From Treponema sp. (lineage in GTDB: Bacteria; Spirochaetota; Spirochaetia; Treponematales; Treponemataceae): a DNA stretch of 60,347 nt. Within the stretch, counting starts at the first letter, position 1; each line of letters starts with the position of its first letter. A program made the translations under genes and the position numbers. The notes beneath the pieces were generated by a model, which saw only the letters and a program-made list of their open reading frames with translations, did not search any database and was not told the origin of the DNA. Shown here one piece after another: positions 23,633 to 32,502 of this stretch. The stretch lies in the NCBI GenBank assembly GCA_024402665.1, contig JAKSTI010000011.1, positions 1-60,347 on the forward strand, read 5' to 3'.

Positions 23633-24634
23633 ATGAAAAAATTTCTTTTGATTCCAGTTTTATTTTTCTCTGCCCTTTTTGCATTTGCCAGAAATTTTGA
23701 ATTTAATCTGGAACCAACAGCAGGACTTCGTTACGGTCATATTGGCGAATATGTTATTTTGATTGATTCCCCTTATGACAAAGACATTTTGAGTTACCTT
23801 GAGTGGGATATTCAATCCGATATTTTGTGTGGACTAAAAGCCGATTTGACCTGGAAATATTTTTCAATCGAAACTTCAATTAAATCCAGCCTCCCCAAAA
23901 CCTCCGGCAAAATGCAGGATTCGGATTGGATGAATATTACAATTCCAAATATGCCGGATAAGTTTTTATATAAAACCCACTACACAAGTCACAATAATGA
24001 AATAGATAATCACTTTAATGCAAATGCTGCTTTGAATTTCAAAGTTCCAGTTCCTGATCCTTTTGGATTTTCTTTTTTTGGAAAAATCGAATACGACTCA
24101 ATTAAAATGTCTGGTTATAAAGGAAGCGGTTGGCACGGATCTACAAAAATTTATAAAGAAGGATTTATTATTTATCCATACTATCTGGATGGAACGCCAG
24201 AAAGCTGGAATAGTTCTTATCCTGTAATTTCTTATACTCTTGAATCAATTTTAACCTGGCTAGGTACTACCATTTCATATAATTTTACACCTGCAATGAA
24301 ATTAAATCTTTCAGGGGCAGTTTCAATTTACACTTATGCCACAGGATTAGATAATCACTTTAGCAGTGAAGCAACTTCTGTCGACTACTTAGATTTGATG
24401 AATGGTTTCTTTTCATCATTTTATGGCAATCTTAATTTTAAATACGTTCTTCCATCAGCGGGAACAATTTCTATTTCTAGTTCCGTTTTTTATCAATCCC
24501 TGATCACTGGGCCAGATTACCAGAAAAATTCGTCGCAAGAATATTACTATGAAAGTGATAAGTCCGAAAATTATATGGGCGGATCAGATTCTTTTATATT
24601 TGAACTTTCGGTAGGATACTGCTTCAGCTTCTAA
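23633..24634 (+). CDS. Omptin-like outer-membrane protease
   Basis: A 333-residue protein with a signal peptide (cut after FAFA) and a beta-barrel pattern ending in an aromatic (YCFSF). It carries the omptin signatures: LEWDIQ near 56-61, GKMQDSDWM at 92-100 giving D96 and D98, and DNH at 240-242 giving D240 and H242. These match the catalytic Asp83/Asp85 and Asp210/His212 of OmpT. Omptins are outer-membrane endopeptidases. It starts 15 bp after the RluA gene. Substrate unknown. Confidence 0.78.
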   Translation: MKKFLLIPVLFFSALFAFARNFEFNLEPTAGLRYGHIGEYVILIDSPYDKDILSYLEWDIQSDILCGLKADLTWKYFSIETSIKSSLPKTSGKMQDSDWMNITIPNMPDKFLYKTHYTSHNNEIDNHFNANAALNFKVPVPDPFGFSFFGKIEYDSIKMSGYKGSGWHGSTKIYKEGFIIYPYYLDGTPESWNSSYPVISYTLESILTWLGTTISYNFTPAMKLNLSGAVSIYTYATGLDNHFSSEATSVDYLDLMNGFFSSFYGNLNFKYVLPSAGTISISSSVFYQSLITGPDYQKNSSQEYYYESDKSENYMGGSDSFIFELSVGYCFSF

Positions 24635-24636
24635 AA

Positions 24637-25893
24637 CTACTTTTTGATTTTTACAGAAACAATTCTGCGTTGAAAAACATCTTCTGCGGTAAAAATCACT
24701 TTATTATGAATCAATGTATTTCCAGAAGAAGGCAAACTTCCAAACTGTTCCAGCATCCATCCGCCAAGAGTATTCATATCTTCAGATTCCAGATTTAGTC
24801 CAAGGATCTCATTTACATCTTCCAGCTTCATATCACCAGGAACAAGGAACGTATTGTAAGAAATCATTCGGATTTTTTCTTCAGGAGCAACGTTATCACT
24901 ATTTTCATCAATCATTCTGCCAAAAACAGTTCTAAGAATATCTTCCATTGTAACAATACCGGCAGTAGCACCCTGTTCATTTAATACAACTGCGAATTTA
25001 TTTTCCTGAGAACGGAACTTCTGCAGCAATTCAAGAACAGTCATTGTAGCAGGAACAAACTGAACTTCACTTTTCATTCGGCCCGCAAATCCTTCTCCAG
25101 AATCCACATCATCACTGGCAGCCATAACTTTTTTGTAATTCAAAATCCCTACCACATTTTCAGAAGACCCTTTATAAACTGTAATTGTAGAAAATCCCGA
25201 TTCAAGAAATTCGGCAATTGTTTCTTCTTCAGTGGCACTTGCTTCAACCATACTTACAAATGAACGATGCTTCATAATATCGCTGACAGAAAGATCATTA
25301 AACTGAATCAACTTATTAAGCATGCGGCTTTCATCTTTTTCAATAGTACCTTCGTGTTCACCAACTGCAATCAAAGTTTTAAGGTCATCTTCATTGATGG
25401 CGTTTGAATCTGTATTCACAAATTTTTCTACAATTTTAATAACAAGATGAGAAAGTCGTTCAAAAATCCAGATTACAGGGAAGAATATTTTACCCAAAGT
25501 CAGCAAAATAACAGAAGATTTTGAAGTCACTTTTTCTGGATTGTGAGAAGCGATTGTTTTTGGAATAATTTGTCCAAATGTAGTGATAAAAAATGCAATT
25601 GCAAAAGTAGGAAGTCCAACTCCGCCACCACCTAAATAATCTGCAATAAGCGAAGTTGCAAGAGCAGAAACAAGAGAGTTCAGGAAGTTAGTTCCAATCA
25701 ATACTGTTGTTAAAAGTCTGTCCATGTTGTCTTTTAATTTTTCAACAGTTTTTGCGTGCTTATAATTTTCATCAATCATACGGCGCATCTTTAATTTTGT
25801 AAGAGAGATGTATGCTGTTTCTGATGATGTAAAAAATCCTACAAAGCGAATCAAAACTATAATAATGAGGATTCGGATAATAAGTTCTATCAT
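24637..25893 (-). CDS. CorC/HlyC-family (CNNM, CBS) membrane protein, second of pair
   Basis: A 418-residue protein: CNNM transmembrane domain (about 1-175), two CBS domains (about 195-325) and a C-terminal CorC-HlyC domain (GGWMLEQFGSLPSSGNTL). Family members act in divalent cation (Mg, Co) efflux or homeostasis. The start overlaps the stop of the upstream paralogue (ATGA), so the two are co-translated. Confidence 0.9.
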   Translation of the reverse strand: MIELIIRILIIIVLIRFVGFFTSSETAYISLTKLKMRRMIDENYKHAKTVEKLKDNMDRLLTTVLIGTNFLNSLVSALATSLIADYLGGGGVGLPTFAIAFFITTFGQIIPKTIASHNPEKVTSKSSVILLTLGKIFFPVIWIFERLSHLVIKIVEKFVNTDSNAINEDDLKTLIAVGEHEGTIEKDESRMLNKLIQFNDLSVSDIMKHRSFVSMVEASATEEETIAEFLESGFSTITVYKGSSENVVGILNYKKVMAASDDVDSGEGFAGRMKSEVQFVPATMTVLELLQKFRSQENKFAVVLNEQGATAGIVTMEDILRTVFGRMIDENSDNVAPEEKIRMISYNTFLVPGDMKLEDVNEILGLNLESEDMNTLGGWMLEQFGSLPSSGNTLIHNKVIFTAEDVFQRRIVSVKIKK

Positions 25894-27155
25894 TCTTCTT
25901 CCTCCTCTTCTTTTTGGATTCTGATTCGTTCAATTCGATGAGCCTGAATTTTCTGAACTGTAAACAGATAGCCTTCAAAAGACACTGAATCTCCCGCTTC
26001 CGGCATTCTGTTAATCTGTTCTATAAACCAGCCGCCAACAGTTTCATTCATTTCTGATGCGATATTAATATGAAGACTCTGATGAAGCGCCCTGATTAAA
26101 ACTGATCCATTGATTTCAAAATCGTTTCTATCTTCAACACTATCTATATCAAAAACTTTACCACGAAGACTGTTGTCTCCTGGGATTGCAAAAATTTCAC
26201 GGGAAATATCTTTTAATGTAAGGATTCCGTCTGTTCCAGAATATTCATCAACAACAATAGCCATAGACTGTCGTGATTCAAAAAGCATCTGCTGAACAGA
26301 AGACATCTTTTTTGTACCGGGAATAAAAACTGGAGGACGCATCACATTTTGAACAGAAAAATCCCCCTGATTCTTTTTGAATTTCAAACAGTCCTTCAAA
26401 TAAATAATTCCAACAATATCGTCAATCGATTTTTTATAAACCGGGAATCTTGTAAAACCAAGTCTTTGGGAAAGTTCCAGAACATCCCTGTAAGAAGCGT
26501 CAAATGGGATTGCCCGAATCTTTGTTCTAGGCACCATAATATCCTGAGCTTCCAGATCTGAAAATTTAAAAATCTGAGTCATCATTCTGTTTTCATCTTC
26601 TTCAATGATTCCAGACTCAGAACTGATATCAAAAAATGTCTTGATTTCTTCTTCCGTGTAGGATTTTTTTCCCTTAGAAGTCTCAATTCCAAAAAGACGG
26701 AGCAAAAATTTTGAAATGCCAGTTACAATAAAAACAATTGGTCGCAAAAGCCACACGATGATTGAGATAAATCCGCTTAATCTATAGGCAATTGGATCTG
26801 GACAACGGGTGGCAATATTTTTTGGAGTGATTTCGCCAAAAATTAAAAGAAGGATTGTAGCGGCAAAAGTTGCGTATCCAACACCACTGGCTCCAAATTT
26901 TGCAAGAGCGATTGATGTAAGGATTGAAGAAAGAAAAATGTTCACTAAATCGTTGGCAACTAAAAGTGTGTTGATTAAGTGATCTTTTTTATCAAGAAGT
27001 TTTCCTGCCCAAAGTGCCCTTTTGTCTTTGTTTTTTCTTTTAAGACGAAGGCGCAATTTGTTCATGCCAAGGAATGCACTTTCCGAAATAGAAAAAATCA
27101 TGGAAAGCACAATGAGTAGGATTGCTATAACTATTAGATACGAGGGAACGTCCAT
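25890..27155 (-). CDS. CorC/HlyC-family (CNNM, CBS) membrane protein, first of pair
   Basis: A 421-residue paralogue of the gene at 24637 with the same domain order and a C-terminal GGWFIEQINRMPEAGDSV segment, ending in a run of acidic residues. The tandem pair may form a heteromer. It follows the thioredoxin-like lipoprotein gene by 8 bp; no Shine-Dalgarno is evident, consistent with translation coupled to that gene. Confidence 0.9.
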   Translation of the reverse strand: MDVPSYLIVIAILLIVLSMIFSISESAFLGMNKLRLRLKRKNKDKRALWAGKLLDKKDHLINTLLVANDLVNIFLSSILTSIALAKFGASGVGYATFAATILLLIFGEITPKNIATRCPDPIAYRLSGFISIIVWLLRPIVFIVTGISKFLLRLFGIETSKGKKSYTEEEIKTFFDISSESGIIEEDENRMMTQIFKFSDLEAQDIMVPRTKIRAIPFDASYRDVLELSQRLGFTRFPVYKKSIDDIVGIIYLKDCLKFKKNQGDFSVQNVMRPPVFIPGTKKMSSVQQMLFESRQSMAIVVDEYSGTDGILTLKDISREIFAIPGDNSLRGKVFDIDSVEDRNDFEINGSVLIRALHQSLHINIASEMNETVGGWFIEQINRMPEAGDSVSFEGYLFTVQKIQAHRIERIRIQKEEEEEE

Positions 27156-27163
27156 TTATTAAT

Positions 27164-28198
27164 TTACTCTGCCTCAGCGTCTGAAGTTACAAAAAGACTC
27201 TGCAAATATTCCATAAATGAATAAATCAATGGAGTGTTTTCGCTGTCTGGAGCAACTGAAACTGCATTATTAAGATAACCCATTATTACATCTGGAGCAG
27301 CAGAACCTGTTGAAGCAAGAGTCCATGCAGCCATGTAGTAACACTGCTGAGCCAATTCTGGTGTCATGAATTTGTGCTGTGCTAATTCAATATATTTTTC
27401 AGCAGCTTCCTGAAATTTCTGTTCATTGTACAAGTTTGCAGCTTCATCTTCGCCAACTGCAAGAACATATTTTCCCATTTCACCAGATTTATTATCAGGA
27501 TCAAGTTTGATTGCCTGTTTTGCCAGATCAAGAAGGAATATCTGCCACATATCAGGAGTTGTTGAATAAAGTGCTTCGATTGCCTTAAGTTTTTCTTCAT
27601 TAGAACCTTTTTTTGTTGCAGAAAGCATATCATTCAGGAACTGAGTTTTGTCTGCATAAGTTTCAAGGATTTTAATAAATCCATCTGCAGAAAGTGAATC
27701 TTCAAAATATTCAACTTCAGATACAGGGTATCCTTCTTTTGTAAGAATAAAAATTGAAGGTGTATACTGAACTCCAAGAATTGAGGCCAGCATATATCCT
27801 TCTTTCATATACTGTGCATATTTGTCTGCCTCTGCCTTTTCTTTGTCAGAAGCATTTTCTGGTGCTACAGTTTTTTCGTAACTTTTCTGTGAAAAATCGA
27901 ATCTGTATAAAATAAAGTGATTGTCTGCATAATCTTTGAATTCTTTTGTTCCAAGAATGTTTTCAAGATAATATTTACTGCCAGCTTCCATTCCATCCCG
28001 TTCAGATTCTTCAACAGTAACTGTAACTAAAATAGGAAGATTTTTTTTCTCAGCTTCAACTTTTGCATCATCCATACTGATAAAACAGTCATATTCATCT
28101 TTAGGACCGTCAGCTTTTTTACAGCCAGTAAGTCCAGCTGCAATCATCCCAGCCAGTAAGAGTACGCCCAAAATTTTTCTACCAATAAATCTTCCCAT
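27164..28198 (-). CDS. Thioredoxin-like lipoprotein
   Basis: A 344-residue lipoprotein (lipobox LTGC near residue 26). Residues about 40-190 look like a thioredoxin fold: DDAKVEAEKKNLPILVTV, then an FDF segment and GVQYTPSIFIL with the cis-Pro loop. The usual CxxC is missing, so it is probably not a disulfide reductase. The C-terminal half is helical and TPR-like. AAAGGA lies about 8 nt before the ATG. Confidence 0.75.
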   Translation of the reverse strand: MGRFIGRKILGVLLLAGMIAAGLTGCKKADGPKDEYDCFISMDDAKVEAEKKNLPILVTVTVEESERDGMEAGSKYYLENILGTKEFKDYADNHFILYRFDFSQKSYEKTVAPENASDKEKAEADKYAQYMKEGYMLASILGVQYTPSIFILTKEGYPVSEVEYFEDSLSADGFIKILETYADKTQFLNDMLSATKKGSNEEKLKAIEALYSTTPDMWQIFLLDLAKQAIKLDPDNKSGEMGKYVLAVGEDEAANLYNEQKFQEAAEKYIELAQHKFMTPELAQQCYYMAAWTLASTGSAAPDVIMGYLNNAVSVAPDSENTPLIYSFMEYLQSLFVTSDAEAE

Positions 28199-28231
28199 TT
28201 TATTTTTCCTTTATCCCAACGAAATATATTA

Positions 28232-28280
28232 TTACTTAAAGTAACTAACACCAGCTGCAAACAAGTTTTCGCAAGTGTGT
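28232..28280 (-). pseudogene. Detached duplicate of the purL 3' end
   Basis: The minus strand encodes TCENLFAAGVSYFK followed by TAA (stop at 28232-28234), the same 14 residues and stop position as the true end of PurL at 28350. The DNA differs only at synonymous sites (for example GAA/GAG, TAC/TAT, AAG/AAA, TAA/TAG). The segment between the two copies contains a hairpin repeat. This is a displaced gene tail, not a gene. Confidence 0.8.
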
Positions 28281-28350
28281 AAGGCCGCTGGCGGCCGGTG
28301 TTCTATGGAAGAGCGTTAAGAAAATTGCGAAAGCAATTTTTAGCTCATCC
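28281..28350 (+). repeat. Inserted repeat element (C) behind purL
   Basis: The 70 bp between the two purL tails contain a GC-rich hairpin (GGCCGC-TG-GCGGCC, near 28283-28296) and a 39-bp unit at 28312-28350 on the plus strand: AGCGTTAAG, then AAAATTGC-GAAA-GCAATTTT, then TAGCTCATCC. The 39-bp unit recurs 35/39 identical on the minus strand at 45118-45156. Confidence 0.7.
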
Positions 28351-31300
28351 TATTTGAAATAACTAACACCTGCAGCAAACAAGTTCTCACAAGTTGTTTC
28401 AGATGCATTAGTAATTGGATTTCCACCAACGTTCTTGAACAAGTCAAAGCTTGCACCGTTTGCTTCCATACCAACACCGCGTTCGTTGTGACCCATCTTA
28501 CCAAGTACGTGTCCGTCTGGAGAAGTAATACCTTCAATTGCGAATGCAGATCCGTTTGGATTGTCTGGTTCAGCAATTGCAGGACGTCCAAATTCGTCTA
28601 CATACTGGCTGAATACCTGTCCGTTTTCGAACAATTTTTTTGCTGTTGCTTCATCACAAACAAAGCGACCTTCACCATGAGAGATTGCAATCAAGTGATT
28701 TCTTTCATCAATTACAGAAGGATGCTGTGCCCATGGAGACATAGCAGAAACAACACGAGTACGAACAATACGTGAAATATGGCGGCCAATTCTGTTGTAA
28801 GTAAGAGTTGGCATATCATCTTTCATATCAACAATTTCACCGTACATTGCAAGACCTGTCTTAACCAATGCCTGGAATCCGTTACAAATACCAAGTACAA
28901 GACCATCGCGTTTCTTTAAGAGATTCATAACTTCTTCAGAAATGTTTCCTGCTTTCAAAACGTTTGCAATGAATTTTGCAGATCCATCTGGTTCGTCACC
29001 GGCAGAGAATCCACCAGAGAGAGCGAGAATCTGTGTATCTTTAAGTTCTCTTTCAAGTTCAAGTAAGCTTTCTGCAAGCATTTCTGGATTCTTGTTACGG
29101 AGAACAACGATTTTTGTGTTACCGCCAGCAAGGTTGAAAGCACGAGCCATATCAAATTCACAGTTTGTACCTGGGAATACAGGGAGCAATACTTTTGGAC
29201 TAGATTTTGGCTGAACAAATGCAGGAGCCTTACGAACGTCGCTAAGAGATTTGTGAACTGAAGTTGCCCATTCTGGAAGTTCTTTCTGCAAAGGATATCC
29301 AGAAACTGGTGGGAATACTTTTGCAAGTTTTTCTTCCCAAACTTTTACTGTATCTTCAAGAGCAATTTCTACACAAGGATTTGTAACTCCGCCTAAAGTT
29401 GCATTTACAACTTTTACACTGCGGTCAGCAATTGTTTTACCAAGTTTAGTTACTGTTCCTGCTTTAAGACCAGCTTTTGTCAAATCTTCTTTTGTTTCAA
29501 TAATGATGTTACCGTATGTTGGAAGGAACATTGCGCTGGCTGAGCTTGTGGAAGCCTGCTTTCCAAGTGTGGTTTCGAGAGCCTCAACCACCGCATTATT
29601 ATCGATTTCACAACCGATCATGTTACCCATTGCCATTTTTGTTACTGCTTCTGCAATACCACCAGGTCCTACTGGGTACATAGCGCTGATTTTACCAGCT
29701 TTGTTCAAATCGTAAATTACATCTGAGTTTGCAAGGAATGTGTCGTAATCTGGAGCAAGAACTTCAGAATATGGAACACTTACCATATAAATATCGTTTC
29801 CGGCAGCTTTGAATGAACCAGAAGTTACATTCTGAGCTTCGTCGTGAGTTACAGCAAATGAAACTAATGTGTGTGGTACGTTGATGTCTTCGAATGTACC
29901 AGACATTGAGTCTTTACCACCAATTGAAGCACATCCAGATTCAATCTGAGCGTCTACAGAACCAAGCAATGCAGCTGTTGGATAACCCCAGCGTTTTTCG
30001 TTTACTGCACGACCAAAGAATTCCTGGAATGAAAGGCGTGAAGTACGAGCTTTACCACCAATACAAGTGATTTTTGCCAAAGATGAAAGTACTGCAGTTT
30101 TTGCTCCGTGCCATGGTGACCACTGACCAACACGTGGGTCAAAACCGTAAGACATTAATGAAACTGTAGAAGTTTCACGAGGAGATACTACAGGGATTTT
30201 TGCAGACATAGCTGCTTCTGGAGTATTCTGATATTTTCCACCATATGGGAAAAGAACTGTTGAAGCACCAATAGAACCGTCGAAGCGTTCGCCAAGACCG
30301 CGCTGTGAACAACAAGCCAAGTCAGCCATGTTAGCTTTCCAAGCATCTGTTACATGATTCTTTACACAACCTTCACATTTTACGCCTTTGTTCAATTCTG
30401 CAGCAACAGAATCAAGTGGGTTCAAAAGTGGAGATTTTGCAGGTTCAGCTGGCTGTTCAATTACAGCATTTGCTTCGTGATGAGCACCAGCAGCATCAAG
30501 GAATTCACGGCCAATATCAACGATTGTTTTACCGCGCCATTTCATAACAAGGCGGTTTGTATCTGTAACAACAGCAACTACTACAGCGTTCAAGTTTTCT
30601 TTCTGAGCTTCTGCAATAAAGCGGTCTACATCAGTTTTGCGAACAACTACAGCCATACGTTCCTGAGATTCAGAAATTGCAAGTTCTGTACCGTTCAAAC
30701 CATCGTACTTCTTTGGTACTTTGTCCAAATCAATTTCAAGACCTGGTGCCAATTCACCAATAGCAACTGAAACACCACCGGCACCAAAGTCGTTACAGCG
30801 GCGAATCATTAATGAAACTTCTTTATTACGGAAAAGACGCTGAATCTTTCTTTCTTCTACAGCATTACCTTTCTGAACTTCGGCAGCAGCTGTTGTAACT
30901 GATTTTACTGTGTGAACTTTAGAAGAACCTGTAGCACCACCAATACCGTCGCGGCCAGTTCCACCACCAAGAAGAATGATGATATCACCAGGTTCTGGGC
31001 GTTCACGGATAACTGTATCAACTGGAGCAGCTGCAATTACAGCACCAAGTTCCATACGTTTTGCAGCGTATCCTGGGTGATAGATTTCTTCTACCTGACC
31101 AGTTGTAAGACCAATCTGGTTACCATAAGAAGAGAATCCCTGAGCAGCTTCGCGAACGATTTTCTGCTGTGGGAGTTTACCTTTCATTGTTTCAGAAAGT
31201 GGAACAGTTGGATCAGCAGCACCAGTAATACGCATTGACTGGTAAACCCATGAACGACCTGAAAGTGGGTCACGGATTGCACCACCAAGACATGTAGCAG

Positions 31301-32366
31301 CTCCACCAAATGGTTCAATTTCTGTTGGGTGGTTGTGAGTTTCGTTTTTGAACATCATCAACCATCTTTCTGTTGCTTTAGGATCATCTTTTGCAAGAGG
31401 TTTTCCGTTTTCATCAGCTGTGTAATGAACATCAATTACAACTGAACAGGCATTGTTTTCTTCAGAAACTTCCATATCATCAAGTTTTCCATTTTTCTTG
31501 AGATATTTCATTCCAATTACAGCCATGTCCATTAAGCAAACAGGTTTATCTGTACGGCCTGCATACAAATCTGTACGCATTTCTTCGTAGTTTTTAAGTG
31601 ATTTTTTGAAGAGGTCAGCATAAATACCATCTTCGATTTTAATGTCTTTAAGTTCTGTTAAGAATGTTGTGTGGCGGCAGTGGTCAGACCAGTAAGTATC
31701 CAAAACGCGGATTTCTGTTTCAACTGGATCGCGACCTTCGCCTTTGAAATAATCCTGAAGGAATTTAATATCGGCATGGTCCATAGCAAGACCCATTTTA
31801 TTGCGATATTCTTCCAAAGCAGCATCGTCCATTTTAATGAAGCCGTCTACAACTGGAATGTCAGCTGGAACGTCCATCTTCATTTTTAATGTTTCAGGTT
31901 TTTCTGCATCTGTAAGTCTAGAATCTACAGGGTTTACAAGATAGTTCTGGATTTTTTTAATATCATCATCAGAAGGGTTACCTGCAAGTACAACAATTTT
32001 TGCACAGCGAACAACTGGTGCTTCTGAATTAGTTTTTACACCTTTAAGACCGGCACGGAGCAAACCAATACACTGCTCTGCACTATCGGCACGCTGATCG
32101 TACTGACCTGGAAGGAATTCCCAGATAATCTGTTTACCTTCAACAGCTGGAAGTTCTTCAAAAGAAACGTAATCGCTCTGTGGTTCAGAGAAAATGCGAG
32201 TTGCTGCAATTTTTGCAACTTCATCACTTACATTTTCAATATCATAACGATTGAAATAACGAACTCCAGTTACGCTGGAAATTCCCAAAAAACCATTAAT
32301 CTGTGATAAATAACTTTTAGCCTCGTTTTCGAAACCAGGCTTTCTTTCTACGTAGAGTCTGTACAT
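28350..32366 (-). CDS. purL: Phosphoribosylformylglycinamidine synthase (long form)
   Basis: A 1338-residue FGAM synthase of the single-chain type: an N-terminal PurS-like part, the ATP-binding synthetase core (ETHNHPTEIEPFGGAATCLGG, GGGTGRDGIGGATGSS, CNDFGAGGVSVAIGEL) and a C-terminal glutamine amidotransferase with nucleophile C1161 (GICNGF). It makes FGAM in purine synthesis. Residues encoded before 32366 do not fit the family, so the ATG at 32366 is used. TATAAT lies 7 nt before it with no Shine-Dalgarno, indicating a leaderless start. The 3' end has been duplicated (see 28232). Confidence 0.96.
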   Translation of the reverse strand: MYRLYVERKPGFENEAKSYLSQINGFLGISSVTGVRYFNRYDIENVSDEVAKIAATRIFSEPQSDYVSFEELPAVEGKQIIWEFLPGQYDQRADSAEQCIGLLRAGLKGVKTNSEAPVVRCAKIVVLAGNPSDDDIKKIQNYLVNPVDSRLTDAEKPETLKMKMDVPADIPVVDGFIKMDDAALEEYRNKMGLAMDHADIKFLQDYFKGEGRDPVETEIRVLDTYWSDHCRHTTFLTELKDIKIEDGIYADLFKKSLKNYEEMRTDLYAGRTDKPVCLMDMAVIGMKYLKKNGKLDDMEVSEENNACSVVIDVHYTADENGKPLAKDDPKATERWLMMFKNETHNHPTEIEPFGGAATCLGGAIRDPLSGRSWVYQSMRITGAADPTVPLSETMKGKLPQQKIVREAAQGFSSYGNQIGLTTGQVEEIYHPGYAAKRMELGAVIAAAPVDTVIRERPEPGDIIILLGGGTGRDGIGGATGSSKVHTVKSVTTAAAEVQKGNAVEERKIQRLFRNKEVSLMIRRCNDFGAGGVSVAIGELAPGLEIDLDKVPKKYDGLNGTELAISESQERMAVVVRKTDVDRFIAEAQKENLNAVVVAVVTDTNRLVMKWRGKTIVDIGREFLDAAGAHHEANAVIEQPAEPAKSPLLNPLDSVAAELNKGVKCEGCVKNHVTDAWKANMADLACCSQRGLGERFDGSIGASTVLFPYGGKYQNTPEAAMSAKIPVVSPRETSTVSLMSYGFDPRVGQWSPWHGAKTAVLSSLAKITCIGGKARTSRLSFQEFFGRAVNEKRWGYPTAALLGSVDAQIESGCASIGGKDSMSGTFEDINVPHTLVSFAVTHDEAQNVTSGSFKAAGNDIYMVSVPYSEVLAPDYDTFLANSDVIYDLNKAGKISAMYPVGPGGIAEAVTKMAMGNMIGCEIDNNAVVEALETTLGKQASTSSASAMFLPTYGNIIIETKEDLTKAGLKAGTVTKLGKTIADRSVKVVNATLGGVTNPCVEIALEDTVKVWEEKLAKVFPPVSGYPLQKELPEWATSVHKSLSDVRKAPAFVQPKSSPKVLLPVFPGTNCEFDMARAFNLAGGNTKIVVLRNKNPEMLAESLLELERELKDTQILALSGGFSAGDEPDGSAKFIANVLKAGNISEEVMNLLKKRDGLVLGICNGFQALVKTGLAMYGEIVDMKDDMPTLTYNRIGRHISRIVRTRVVSAMSPWAQHPSVIDERNHLIAISHGEGRFVCDEATAKKLFENGQVFSQYVDEFGRPAIAEPDNPNGSAFAIEGITSPDGHVLGKMGHNERGVGMEANGASFDLFKNVGGNPITNASETTCENLFAAGVSYFK

Positions 32367-32439
32367 AGCTTCTATTATATAGAATTTATACGTTTTAAGG
32401 AAGTGAAGCACATAAGTTCCATCAAAAAATCCCCAATGA

Positions 32440-32468
32440 TTGAGTATTATCATGTTTTCTACTATAAT
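32440..32468 (+). promoter_or_regulatory. leuS promoter
   Basis: TTGAGT (32440-32445) and TATAAT (32463-32468) are 17 nt apart, with a start expected near 32475 and a short leader. The region is divergent with purL, whose own TATAAT lies at 32374-32379 on the minus strand. No T-box leader is present. Confidence 0.75.
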
Positions 32469-32502
32469 ATTTGCTACTATCAAAAAAATTAGAGGCGTAA
32501 AA

